The translations under genes and the position numbers were made by a program. Below are positions 36,307 through 44,732 of a stretch of 44,732 nucleotides of DNA, one piece after another. Numbering within the stretch: position 1 is the first letter of the stretch; each line of letters opens with the position of its first letter. Under the pieces are notes generated by a model. The model was not told the DNA's origin, made no database searches, and saw only the letters and a list, made by a program, of their open reading frames with translations. The stretch is from Methylomonas sp. (GTDB lineage: Bacteria; Pseudomonadota; Gammaproteobacteria; Methylococcales; Methylomonadaceae): NCBI GenBank assembly GCA_026988155.1, contig JALSLW010000069.1, positions 1-44,732 of the forward strand, in the 5' to 3' direction.

Positions 36307-37338
36307 ATGGAAAAAATTTTTTTTATTCGGGCAAATAGTACAAAAACGGGAGGTGCGGAAGTATATTTGTCTCGGTTGGTACAGGCTTTGTTGGAAAAGG
36401 GAATTGAATGTGAAATTATTAATTCAGGGTTGCCTAAGTATTTGCCCTCTTGGTTAAGGGTAATTCTTTTCAATTGGTCTGTATGCAGAAAAAAAAGGGG
36501 ACGATTTTATTTTTCACTTGAAAGAATATCTTGCCCAGATGTATATAGAGCAGGAGATGGAGTGCATAAAGTCTTTTTAAGAGGGGGAGGGAAGTCTGCT
36601 TTCAACCCTTTGCATAAAGTGTATTTGCATTTAGAGAGTCAATGCTTTAGGAATGCAAAAAGAATAATCGCAAATTCAAAAATGATTAAAAATCAAATTA
36701 TAAGCGAATATAAAGTGAACCCTGAGAAAATAGCTGTTATCTATAATGGCGTTAACTGTCCTGAAGTGGATCAAAAGAAAGCATATAAGTCTTTATCCAG
36801 TGAGTTTGGTGATTGTGAAAAAGCTAAGATAATTTTATATGTAGGAAGTGGCTTTAAGAGAAAGGGGGTTGAGCCTTTTTTAAACATACTTGCAGAATTA
36901 ATGGATTTAAATTTTAAGGCATTTGTTGTTGGAAAAGAAAAAAATATTAACCACTATATAAAAGTCGCAGATAATTTAGGTATTTTAAATAATGTAGTTT
37001 TTACAGGGGCTCGGTTAGATGTGAATTACTTTTATGCTGTCAGTGACATATTTATTTTACCAACAAGTTATGAGCCCTTTTCTAATGTGATTCTAGAGGC
37101 GATGAGCTATAAAACAGCGGTATTTACAACCTGCCAAAATGGAGCAAGTGAAATTTTGGACGATGAGTATGTTATGAATGAACCTAATGATAAGTCTATC
37201 GTTAAAGTTATACGTAACTTGCTGAATAATGAGGATGAATTGAATAAGATAAAAGCTGATAACTATAGGCTGGCCGGTGAGCTTGATATGGAAGAGAATG
37301 TAAGGAAGACTCTTATTGCCTTAAGAGGTCTCTTATGA
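36307..37338 (+). CDS. Family 4 glycosyltransferase, WaaG-like
   Basis: 343-residue GT-B enzyme with RANSTKTGGAEVYLSRLVQALLEKG at the N-terminus and DVYRAGDGVHKVFLRGGGKSAFNPLHK, close to the WaaG core-glucosyltransferase segment. RIIANSKMIKNQIISEYKV and VIYNGVNC follow, with LYVGSGFKRKGVEPFLNIL and the EX7E donor site SYEPFSNVILEAMSYKTAVFTT. The stop overlaps the next start by 4 bases (ATGA), so it is coupled to the ligase-transporter fusion. Confidence 0.87.
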   Translation: MEKIFFIRANSTKTGGAEVYLSRLVQALLEKGIECEIINSGLPKYLPSWLRVILFNWSVCRKKRGRFYFSLERISCPDVYRAGDGVHKVFLRGGGKSAFNPLHKVYLHLESQCFRNAKRIIANSKMIKNQIISEYKVNPEKIAVIYNGVNCPEVDQKKAYKSLSSEFGDCEKAKIILYVGSGFKRKGVEPFLNILAELMDLNFKAFVVGKEKNINHYIKVADNLGILNNVVFTGARLDVNYFYAVSDIFILPTSYEPFSNVILEAMSYKTAVFTTCQNGASEILDDEYVMNEPNDKSIVKVIRNLLNNEDELNKIKADNYRLAGELDMEENVRKTLIALRGLL

Positions 37339-40271
37339 AGATTAGGGAATATAATTGGGTATATATTTCCTTGCTGGGGTTGATGATTTGTCTTCCGTTG
37401 TTTGAGGCTCCAAAAACATTTTTTTTTATTTTATTGTTGTTTTCATGGGTTGAAAAATCTTGGAGAATGTCAGACTGGGGCGGGGCTTGGGAAGTTATTG
37501 ATTCCATTTTTCTCTTTTGGCTTTTAACAGCTGTCGCTGTATCGGCAAATGCGAAGCTAAACCATGGGTACCCTGCCAGTGGCTTTTCTGATGTATTTCG
37601 ATATGTGGTGGTTGGCTGGATTGTGTCAAGAAGTCGTTTTAAGTCGGAGCAAGTGATAAGAATAGTGATTGCCACCACAGGGGCAACTATAGTAGCGTTA
37701 GTTTATGCCTACATTAAGTGTCCTTCTGGAGGGGTATGCCTTGAATTGAACTCAGTGGGGCATGTTAACCATAGTGCTGAATATTTGGTTTTAAATTTTG
37801 CAGTACTTATTGCTTTTTTGGGGCACTATATTAAAAAAGTCTCCGCATTTTTTGTATTTTCTTCTCTTTTTATTGTTTGGGGAATATTTGATTCTCACAG
37901 TAGGGCCGCTGCAGGTGTTTTTGTTGTTGTTACCGTTTTAACTCTCGCTATTTGGATGATGAGACGGCGGAGTTGGAAGCTTGTTTTTGGCTCGATGGCT
38001 ACGGTGGCTGCAATGCTTATTCTTTGCTATATATCCCCCCCTGAAGTAATAACAAAGCATATTGACTGGATGAGTAGGAATGAAATGACAGAGTCTCCTC
38101 GTGCTAGGATTAGGAGGCTTGCCTATTATGCTTTTGAGACAAATCCTATTTTAGGTGTAGGTTTTGGCAATTTTGACAAGCTTGAGATGAAGGATATTGA
38201 GAATGCAGTTAAAAGGGATAAAGAGTATGTTGATTTAGATTTGAAGCTGCCTTTTTCTCACGCCCATAATATTTATTATACTTATTTGGTTTCTGGCGGC
38301 ATGTTGGTATTTTCTGCATTCATGGCTTTTTGGGTGTGGATAATTTACCTGTTATTCAGAGAGAGGGAAGTAGTAACGAAAGGGAGAGGTAGTACCTGGA
38401 TTGCAGCTGTTAATGTATTGCTGGTTAATTTGTTAGCTGGATGGGTGAATACAACTTTGCATCATGAAACGGCAATATTGTCTATGGTATTCATTTCGCT
38501 GTTTATAAATACAAATAGAAATAAAAAAATGAATGTAGCAAGGAAGAAAAACGGTGTATATCGGCGATTGGCTTCGTACGTCGTAATACATTGGCCTTTA
38601 TTTTTAGCAAGTTTTATTGGCTATGTTTTATATGCAGGAACACAGCCTTTATTTGCGATGTTGATTAAACATATTATTGATACGTTGAATGAGGGAGGAA
38701 AAGCTGAAATGCTTTACTTGCCTCTATTGTTTATCGGGCTGTTTTTTATACGGGGAATAGGGTCTTTTTTCGGAAATTATTTTTTAGCAAGGGTGTCGGC
38801 AAACGTGATACATCAGTTGCGGTGTGAAATTTTTAATAAATATACGGTTTTACCAACCAGTTATTTTGATGAGCATAATAGTGGACACATGATGTCTAGG
38901 ATTACTCATAATGTAGGGGAGGTAACTAGAGCAACAACTAACTCAGTAAGGGCGTATATTCGAGAAGGATTAACTGCATTGGGGCTGTTGGGATACTTGA
39001 CTTATATAAATTGGCAGCTGTCATTGGTTTTTTTAGTTATTGCACCTATCGTTTCAATAATGGTGAGTTATGTCAGTAAGAGATTGAAGAGGTTAAGCAA
39101 ACGGATGCAAGAAAGCATAGGGGACATGACTCAAATTGCATCTGAGGTTGTGGTAGGCCATAAAACGGTAAGAAGCTTTGGTGGAGAAAACTATGAGAGA
39201 GAGAGGTTTAAAATAAGCAGTTTGGATAATAGGCTGCAAAACTTAAAGCTAATTATGACAATTTCGATTAATAATCCTCTTATGCAGTTTATAGTCTCTT
39301 TGGCATTGGCTGCATTGATGTATCTCGCTTTAATAATGATGGAAGGTGTGGGGGCAGGAGAGTTTGTTGCCTATTTGACTGCTGCATTTTTATTGCCTAA
39401 GCCAGTACGCCAGTTAAGTGATGCTCATGCAGATATACAAAGAGGCATTGCGGCTGCTGAAACCTTATTTGAAGTATTAGATGAAAAAGAGGAGGAGGAT
39501 AGTGGTACTTATGAGGTTGAAAGGGTAAAGGGGGAAATAGAATTCAAGGCTGTTAGTTTTGGATATTCAGCTGATGAAGATGTGTTAAAAGGGATTGATT
39601 TTAAAATAAATGCAGGAGAAACGGTTGCGTTAGTGGGGCTTTCAGGGGCGGGAAAGACCTCGTTAGTGAATTTATTGCCACGTTTTTATGAGTATAGCGG
39701 TGGGAGTGTACTTATAGATGGGATTGATATAAAGGAATTTAAGCTTAATTGTTTGAGAAGGCAGATTGCGATTGTATCGCAAAATGTAACATTGTTTTCT
39801 GGGTCAGTGGAAAGTAATATTGCGTATGGTGCAAGGTTGGGCGTCAGTAGAAATGAAGTGATTGATGCTGCCAAAGCCGCTTATGCGGATGAGTTCATTA
39901 AAAGAATTCCAGGGAGCTATGATGCCGAAATAGGTGAAAATGGAGTAAAGTTATCGGGAGGCCAAAGGCAAAGGCTTGCCATAGCCCGAGCACTATTGAA
40001 GGATGCGCCAATTTTAATATTGGATGAGGCTACATCAGCTTTAGATACAGAATCGGAAAGATATATTCAAGCCGCTTTGGTTGGAGCTATAAAAAATAGA
40101 ACGACACTGGTGGTTGCTCATAGGCTGTCGACAATTGAAAATGCAGATGTGATTTTAGTTATGGATAAGGGGGAGATAATAGAAAGAGGAAAGCATAAGG
40201 AGTTAATTAGCCTGCAAGGTGCGTATGCTCGGCTTCATGGAATGGGATTCAAAGATAGTGCTCTTGAGTAG
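37335..40271 (+). CDS. Fusion of O-antigen-ligase-like (WaaL/Wzy_C) domain to MsbA-like ABC transporter
   Basis: This 978-residue protein is one open frame with two recognisable halves. Residues 1-395 form a polytopic domain of about ten spans with DSHSRAAAGVFVVV and the late loop LPFSHAHNIYYTYLVSGG, the conserved Arg and His regions of O-antigen ligases. Residues about 410-715 are the six-span ABC exporter domain (GYVLYAGTQPLFAMLIKHIID; TSYFDEHNSGHMMSRITHN). The nucleotide-binding domain has Walker A LSGAGKTSL (near 768), Q-loop IVSQNVTLFSG, signature LSGGQRQRLAIARALL, Walker B ILILDEATSALD and H-loop AHRLSTIE, as in MsbA. An in-frame ATG at codon 399 lacks a ribosome site. Flipping of lipid-A-core and ligation of O-chain are normally separate proteins. 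Confidence 0.88.
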   Translation: MKIREYNWVYISLLGLMICLPLFEAPKTFFFILLLFSWVEKSWRMSDWGGAWEVIDSIFLFWLLTAVAVSANAKLNHGYPASGFSDVFRYVVVGWIVSRSRFKSEQVIRIVIATTGATIVALVYAYIKCPSGGVCLELNSVGHVNHSAEYLVLNFAVLIAFLGHYIKKVSAFFVFSSLFIVWGIFDSHSRAAAGVFVVVTVLTLAIWMMRRRSWKLVFGSMATVAAMLILCYISPPEVITKHIDWMSRNEMTESPRARIRRLAYYAFETNPILGVGFGNFDKLEMKDIENAVKRDKEYVDLDLKLPFSHAHNIYYTYLVSGGMLVFSAFMAFWVWIIYLLFREREVVTKGRGSTWIAAVNVLLVNLLAGWVNTTLHHETAILSMVFISLFINTNRNKKMNVARKKNGVYRRLASYVVIHWPLFLASFIGYVLYAGTQPLFAMLIKHIIDTLNEGGKAEMLYLPLLFIGLFFIRGIGSFFGNYFLARVSANVIHQLRCEIFNKYTVLPTSYFDEHNSGHMMSRITHNVGEVTRATTNSVRAYIREGLTALGLLGYLTYINWQLSLVFLVIAPIVSIMVSYVSKRLKRLSKRMQESIGDMTQIASEVVVGHKTVRSFGGENYERERFKISSLDNRLQNLKLIMTISINNPLMQFIVSLALAALMYLALIMMEGVGAGEFVAYLTAAFLLPKPVRQLSDAHADIQRGIAAAETLFEVLDEKEEEDSGTYEVERVKGEIEFKAVSFGYSADEDVLKGIDFKINAGETVALVGLSGAGKTSLVNLLPRFYEYSGGSVLIDGIDIKEFKLNCLRRQIAIVSQNVTLFSGSVESNIAYGARLGVSRNEVIDAAKAAYADEFIKRIPGSYDAEIGENGVKLSGGQRQRLAIARALLKDAPILILDEATSALDTESERYIQAALVGAIKNRTTLVVAHRLSTIENADVILVMDKGEIIERGKHKELISLQGAYARLHGMGFKDSALE

Positions 40272-40547
40272 AAAAATAGAAAACAGACCGAGACTGATTC
40301 GGCAGATGCATTAGAATGCGTTTTTCTTTCGGCTCCGATGGGGCTGAAGGGAACGCAGGAAGTGGGCGCTGCATCTTTTTATACTGTACGGTTTCTCCGT
40401 GATTAACCCCCTTTGGTTATACTTATAGTTACTAGGTGGTAATATAATAGAGCGAAGTTTTGAATAAAATAACTGTGTTTTTGATGTAATTATTCCATAT
40501 GGTTGAGTTATATTATTTAAAATGTATTAAATATATTGAGCCTAAAT
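40272..40547. other. Intergenic region between glycan cluster and ggt
   Basis: The 276 bases contain a small hairpin GCATT-AG-AATGC followed by GTTTTT (about 40308-40324), which may end the glycan transcript, and a second C/G-rich stretch. The last 100 bases are AT-rich and should hold the ggt promoter. No gene seen. Confidence 0.45.
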
Positions 40548-42224
40548 ATGACAACTCTAAGAACAGTAATTTCTCTCTTTATTTTATTCACTTTTCTCAA
40601 CAGCCAAACAGTTCAGGCAGATGGGCGACAGGCAGCAATAGCCAGTGCCCACCCGTTAGCTACTTATGCTGGATTTGAGATTTTACAGCAAGGCGGCAAT
40701 GCCTTTGATGCGGCTGTTGCAGTAAGTGCTGCTTTAGCCGTTGTAGAACCCGCTGGGTCAGGATTAGGCGGTGGTGGTTTTTGGCTGCTGCATAGAGCCA
40801 GCGATGGTTTTGAAATAATGCTCGATGGCCGTGAAAAGGCACCATCAGCGGCCTATAAAGATATGTTTCTTGATTCGCGAGGTGAAATGGTCAATGGGCT
40901 TTCTAAAAATGGTGTGCTATCAGCAGGTATTCCCGGTATGCCTGCAGCTATTGTGCACTTGTCTGAAAAGTATGGCAGGCTGCCGTTGGCTAAATCACTG
41001 CAGCCTGCTATTCGATATGCAGAGCTAGGCTTTGTTGTTGGTGAAAGACATAGAAAACTTTTAGAGTTTAGGCAGGCGGTGCTGCAAAAGAATGCTGAGG
41101 CCAGCCGTATTTTCCTTGATGAACAGCAGGTGCCGAAAAAGAAATCTGCTTTACGGCAAACAGATTTGGCCAATACGCTTAGACAGGTGTCACGGTTTGG
41201 AAGGGATGGTTTTTATGCAGGTAAAGTCGCTAGCCATTTGATACAGGGGGTACGCAAAGCGGGTGGCATTTGGACAAAGCAGGATCTAAAAAATTATCAG
41301 GTTGTAGAGCGTAAACCCATGCGCGGGGAGTATAAAGGCGTAAAAATAACCAGTGCAGCGCTGCCCTCGTCCGGTGGCATCGTATTAATTGAAGCTTTGA
41401 ATATTTTGGCAGGATACCCGCTGGAACAGTTTGATGAAATAACTCGAAAGCATATTATTACTGAAGCTATGCGTAGAGCTTATCACGACAGGGCTTTATA
41501 TTTAGGTGATAGTGATTTTGTTGATGTGCCGGTAACTATGTTGCTGGATAAAAATTACGCGGCCGGGTTAAGGTCTGGAATAAGGCTGGATAAAGCAACC
41601 TCTAGCGGACATTTATCCGGCACTATCCAGCAAACAACGGGTGGCAGAAATACCACCCATTTCTCCATTATTGATAAAGAAGGCAATAAGGTGGCTGCTA
41701 CTTTAAGTGTGAATTTTCCATTCGGCTCGGGTTTTGTTGCTGAAGGAACGGGTGTACTGCTAAATGATGAAATGGATGATTTTGTCAGTAAAACGGGAGA
41801 AATGAATGGTTATGGCCTGGTTGGCGGTACAGCCAATGCCATAGAACCAAATAAGAGAATGCTATCCAGCATGTCGCCAACCTTTATTGAAGATGAAAGT
41901 CGCGTTGCGGTATTGGGTACGCCGGGGGGAAGTCGAATTATTTCCATGGTTCTGCTGGCTGTACTGGACTTTGCAGAAGGGCGCGGGCCAGAGTCCTGGG
42001 TATGGAAGCCACGATTTCACCACCAATATATTCCTGATTTAATTCAATATGAAAAAGGTGGAATGACTAATGAGGAGATTGAAGGGCTGGCTCGGTTAGG
42101 CCATACCTTAAAAGAGATTAAATACCGCTATGGCAATATGCAAGGCGTTCAGTTAAATAAAAAGACCCAGCAATTAACTGCGACTTCTGACCCAAGAGGA
42201 GAAGGCTTGGCCTTAGTTCGATAA
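40548..42224 (+). CDS. ggt: Gamma-glutamyltranspeptidase
   Basis: Periplasmic enzyme that hydrolyses or transfers the gamma-glutamyl group of glutathione. The 558-residue precursor has a signal peptide cleaved near VQA (residue 24). The large-subunit motif is VVEPAGSGLGGGGFWLLH, and the autoprocessing site GRNTTHFSII has the nucleophilic Thr at about 369, followed by FGSGFVAEGTGVLLNDEMDDF and LGTPGGSRIISMVL of the small subunit. ATG 40548 is preferred over TTG 40536 because it gives a regular signal peptide. In formaldehyde-exposed cells glutathione turnover may matter, but nothing here shows a specific link. It overlaps the next gene by one base (TAATG). Confidence 0.94.
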   Translation: MTTLRTVISLFILFTFLNSQTVQADGRQAAIASAHPLATYAGFEILQQGGNAFDAAVAVSAALAVVEPAGSGLGGGGFWLLHRASDGFEIMLDGREKAPSAAYKDMFLDSRGEMVNGLSKNGVLSAGIPGMPAAIVHLSEKYGRLPLAKSLQPAIRYAELGFVVGERHRKLLEFRQAVLQKNAEASRIFLDEQQVPKKKSALRQTDLANTLRQVSRFGRDGFYAGKVASHLIQGVRKAGGIWTKQDLKNYQVVERKPMRGEYKGVKITSAALPSSGGIVLIEALNILAGYPLEQFDEITRKHIITEAMRRAYHDRALYLGDSDFVDVPVTMLLDKNYAAGLRSGIRLDKATSSGHLSGTIQQTTGGRNTTHFSIIDKEGNKVAATLSVNFPFGSGFVAEGTGVLLNDEMDDFVSKTGEMNGYGLVGGTANAIEPNKRMLSSMSPTFIEDESRVAVLGTPGGSRIISMVLLAVLDFAEGRGPESWVWKPRFHHQYIPDLIQYEKGGMTNEEIEGLARLGHTLKEIKYRYGNMQGVQLNKKTQQLTATSDPRGEGLALVR

Positions 42225-42901
42225 TGCCAGATAGTTTTTTAGAAATATGGCATGGTGATATTTTATCTGTCAACATAGAACGGCAGGATTATTATGCCTT
42301 TTTGAGTGATGAGGAAAAGCTAAAGGCAACGACTTTTCTACGGCCGGAATTACAGAAAAAATATATTAAAACTCGAGGCGCATTAAGAAAAGTGTTGGCA
42401 TCTTATCTTAATATCAATCCGCAAAGCATCTGCATTAAAACGGGGAAATATGGAAAGCCTTTTATTGAGAATGAGATTTTTTTCAATTTAACTCATGCAG
42501 GAAACAAATTTGCTATTGCTGTCAGTAACTGTAGTGAAGTGGGTATTGATTTAGAGTGTCATAAAAATAGAATTAATTTACAAGGTCTGGTGGGGAAGTG
42601 CTTTTCAAAGCAGGAAAAGGCCTATTGGCAAGCTTTAGCAAAAGAACAGCAAGAAATTATGTTTTATCGGTTTTGGGTGAGAAAAGAAGCCTTAGTTAAA
42701 GCTGTCGGACGAGGAATAGCATTAGGCCTTAATCAATGTGTTGTGGACCCCCTGAACCAATTATGTTTTATAGACATTCCCAGCGATTCTGGCGAGGCGG
42801 GTGAGTGGAAAATAGTGGAAGTGACACTTAATAAAGATTATGTTTGTGCTGTGGTAATAAATGATGTGGAATTTAATTACAGACTGAAAGAGTTAAAGTG
42901 A
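42224..42901 (+). CDS. 4'-phosphopantetheinyl transferase, Sfp-type
   Basis: The 225-residue enzyme attaches the phosphopantetheine arm of CoA to carrier proteins. It has the two-fold Sfp architecture: TRGALRKVLASYLNI, GKYGKPFIE, FNLTHAGNKFAIAVS, then the Mg-binding GIDLECHKN (about 108-116) and RFWVRKEALVKAVGRGIALGL, the WxxKEAxxK signature. Its carrier protein substrate is not in the window. The start overlaps the ggt stop and the stop overlaps the next start (GTGA). Confidence 0.92.
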   Translation: MPDSFLEIWHGDILSVNIERQDYYAFLSDEEKLKATTFLRPELQKKYIKTRGALRKVLASYLNINPQSICIKTGKYGKPFIENEIFFNLTHAGNKFAIAVSNCSEVGIDLECHKNRINLQGLVGKCFSKQEKAYWQALAKEQQEIMFYRFWVRKEALVKAVGRGIALGLNQCVVDPLNQLCFIDIPSDSGEAGEWKIVEVTLNKDYVCAVVINDVEFNYRLKELK

Positions 42902-43692
42902 AGAAGTTTTGGCTGATCTTTTTTTCTATCATTTTAGGTGGATGTATGACACCTTCGCAGCGATTTGATCAGAGGGCATTAAAGTTAGGACTAAAATCTC
43001 AGCAGGTCAGTTCTGCACAGTTTCAGCACAAAATATATTTTGCTAAGAATTTTACGGAAAGCAACACTGTCCATGTCTACTTAGATGGGGACGGAACACC
43101 GTGGGTAAGAGGGCGCTGGGTAGCGGATGACCCAACAGCCAGAAACCCATTGATTTTACAGCTAATGAGCCAGGATAGTTCGCCTGCTATATTGTTCGGG
43201 CGACCGTGCTATTATGGGTTGAGTCATACAGCCGGATGTAATAATAAGTTTTGGACATCACATCGGTATTCTAAAGAGATAGTTGATAGCCTGTCTCAAG
43301 CTTTAAATGGCTGGCTTAACAGGCATGACTTTAAGGAAGTTATTATTATTGGATATAGTGGCGGTGGCACGCTTGCAATATTAATGGCTGATAAAATTAA
43401 ACGCCTCTCAACAGTTGTGACAGTAGCCGCTAATTTAGATGTTATAACCTGGAGTACATTGCATGGCTATTTGGCATTAAAGCAATCGTTAAATCCAGCT
43501 GATGAGATGGCATTGAATCCGCAAATTAAGCAAATCCATTTTGCAGGAAAGGAAGATAAAGTTGTCCCTTCATCAATTATAAAAGCCTATTCCGATAAAC
43601 AAAAAAATGCAAAATATTATGAGCTGTCGGGTCAAGATCATGCCTGCTGCTGGCATGATGACTGGAAAGAGTTGTTAAGACGTATTAAATAA
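42898..43692 (+). CDS. Alpha/beta-hydrolase lipoprotein
   Basis: The 264-residue protein has a lipoprotein signal with ILGGC (Cys16). The mature domain has HVYLDGDGTPWVRG, FGRPCYYGLSH, the nucleophile elbow GYSGGG (Ser near 150), a DKVVP segment with the likely Asp and DHACCW with the likely His. The family is usually listed as an uncharacterised serine hydrolase. It starts with GTG overlapping the phosphopantetheinyl transferase stop. Confidence 0.78.
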   Translation: MKKFWLIFFSIILGGCMTPSQRFDQRALKLGLKSQQVSSAQFQHKIYFAKNFTESNTVHVYLDGDGTPWVRGRWVADDPTARNPLILQLMSQDSSPAILFGRPCYYGLSHTAGCNNKFWTSHRYSKEIVDSLSQALNGWLNRHDFKEVIIIGYSGGGTLAILMADKIKRLSTVVTVAANLDVITWSTLHGYLALKQSLNPADEMALNPQIKQIHFAGKEDKVVPSSIIKAYSDKQKNAKYYELSGQDHACCWHDDWKELLRRIK

Positions 43693-43710
43693 TCATTGTT
43701 TGGAAATAGA

Positions 43711-44187
43711 GTGAAAAAAAAACGGCTTATTTACACGATATTAGCATTAGTGCCTTTCTTGACAGGCGGGGCTTTTTTTGAACAGTCCTCTAGCAAAGCT
43801 AAGCAGGGAGAGGTCTTTTTTCCTGAAGCAGGTCTGCGGTTGCTGGTTGAAATTGCCGAAACAGAAAGACAAAGAGTGCAGGGTCTTATGCATAGACCCT
43901 TTTTAGCTTCAGATAAAGGCATGATGTTTATTTTTACTCAAGATGCTGTGCAAAAAGTCTGGATGAAGAATACTTTGATTGCATTAGATATTGTTTTTAT
44001 ATCTGCAGAGAATGAGGTTGTTTCAATTATTCAAGATCTAAAGCCATGTTTACATATGCCATGCCCTGTATATAGCTCAAATAAAAAAGCTAAATATATG
44101 CTGGAAGTCAATGCCGGGACAATTGAAAAAGGAGGAGTTTTTGTAGGGCAGACATTTATTATTGATGGAGGGAATAAAGTTAAGTAA
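43711..44187 (+). CDS. DUF192 family exported protein
   Basis: The 158-residue protein has an N-terminal hydrophobic signal or anchor (IYTILALVPFLTGGAFF) followed by a DUF192 domain: VEIAETERQRVQGLMHRPFLASDKGMMFIF, VWMKNTLIALDIVFIS and a late YMLEVNAGTIEKGGVFVGQ strand pair. Function in this family is not established. GTG 43711 with GGA upstream is preferred to TTG 43696. It is the last gene of the ggt set. Confidence 0.85.
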   Translation: MKKKRLIYTILALVPFLTGGAFFEQSSSKAKQGEVFFPEAGLRLLVEIAETERQRVQGLMHRPFLASDKGMMFIFTQDAVQKVWMKNTLIALDIVFISAENEVVSIIQDLKPCLHMPCPVYSSNKKAKYMLEVNAGTIEKGGVFVGQTFIIDGGNKVK

Positions 44188-44732
44188 TTCATGCCTATAA
44201 GGGTAAATAAAAGCCCCTATTCAGTTTTTGGTTAATGCTGTCCATATCTGATTCTTTTGTAAATAATATAAGTTATATTAGTCCGCCCTATTGGGCTTAA
44301 GTCTTTTTATTGATAGATTCCAGATAATGGCGTGCTAGTTAAGTTGGGAGAGTTAATGGTAAGTTATCTCCTTCTGCAAAGGTGCATGGAGGAAAGTAAA
44401 CATAATTTACAAGAGTGTGAAGATTGATCGCAGTGAAGCAAGGTTCTAATGAGAAATTAAAAGCTGGATGATATGCTCAGCTTCGCTAAAATATTGTGAC
44501 TTATTGCGAAGGGCTGGACCTATAAACATTTGAGTAAACCTGTTTAAATTATAATGCTACGGGACGTAATTTAGAATTGATTGGTGAAACTATACAATAA
44601 TATACCTAAGGAACGCGCATGAAATAACTTCGACAACTTCATGATAAAATAGGTGAACATCAATCCACAAAGATTCTAAAAATTGAATAATCCTTATGCT
44701 CAGACGATCGAAACTCGGATGCAAGAATTGTA
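44188..44732. other. Terminal non-coding stretch, possibly structured or a mobile-element remnant
   Basis: 545 bases without an intact gene. An imperfect hairpin (ATAAGGG/CCCCTAT, about 44197-44220) may end the ggt unit. From 44415 on there are successive pairings: AAGCTG/CAGCTT (44461-44483) and TTCGC/GCGAA (44482-44510). The short frame from ATG 44620 is broken by TAA at its third codon but then reads LRQLHDKIGEHQSTKILKIE before the next stop. It may be a decayed element or an RNA, cut by the window edge. No tRNA or rRNA signature is seen. Confidence 0.35.

Noticed and set aside
44388-44397. GGAGGAAAGT resembling the 5' conserved part of RNase P RNA
   Set aside because: Only this short piece fits. 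The following conserved segments of RNase P RNA are absent.

Overview
The window looks like chromosomal DNA of a gammaproteobacterial methylotroph, most likely a type I methanotroph (Methylococcales). The main evidence is two complete cassettes for the ribulose monophosphate (RuMP) pathway, each encoding hexulose-6-phosphate synthase, 6-phospho-3-hexuloisomerase and transketolase. They are followed by transaldolase and class II fructose-bisphosphate aldolase, and glucose-6-phosphate isomerase lies about 8 kb further on. The housekeeping genes (guaBA, tadA, cca, mltF) are of gammaproteobacterial type. The assignment is inferred from gene content; there is no rRNA or tRNA gene in the window.

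Layout. 1-120: right-end remnant of a likely IS200/IS605-type element. 131-1993 (minus): HAD phosphatase and a lone DhaK-type dihydroxyacetone kinase subunit. 2249-15138 (plus): the RuMP block, in the order hxlA-hxlB-tkt copy 1, repeat protein A, a 0.7 kb gap, hxlA-hxlB-tkt copy 2, repeat proteins B and C, tal, fbaA, strong terminator. 15340-25247: mixed housekeeping genes. 25513-28751: three membrane-anchored periplasmic proteins, apparently a copper complex, comprising a protein with a predicted mature N-terminal His, a two-domain multicopper oxidase and a cupredoxin. 28817-31595: two membrane proteins, a methyltransferase and a Tat-exported superoxide-reductase-like protein. 31757-40271: a lipopolysaccharide/glycan gene cluster with overlapping genes, ending in a 978-residue fusion of an O-antigen-ligase-like domain to an MsbA-like ABC transporter. 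40548-44187: gamma-glutamyltranspeptidase, phosphopantetheinyl transferase, an alpha/beta-hydrolase lipoprotein and a DUF192 protein. 44188-44732: no gene recognised.

Most interesting candidate system. Three genes inside the RuMP block encode proteins built on one short motif, [S/T]GV[E/A]KY[L/V/M]. Protein A appears soluble and carries about 25 copies over 539 residues. Proteins B and C each have one membrane segment and carry 4 and 5 copies on the side predicted to be cytoplasmic. This resembles the sticker-and-spacer design of known enzyme-scaffolding linkers such as EPYC1 and CsoS2. I infer, without proof, a scaffold that gathers RuMP enzymes and tethers them to the membrane, near the site where formaldehyde is made. 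I do not recognise the family.

The second striking point is that the two hxlA-hxlB-tkt cassettes appear identical over 3,346 bp, including the spacers. Identity begins exactly at the hxlA start codon and ends exactly at the tkt stop codon, while the flanks are unrelated. The two copies therefore have different leaders and different downstream partners.
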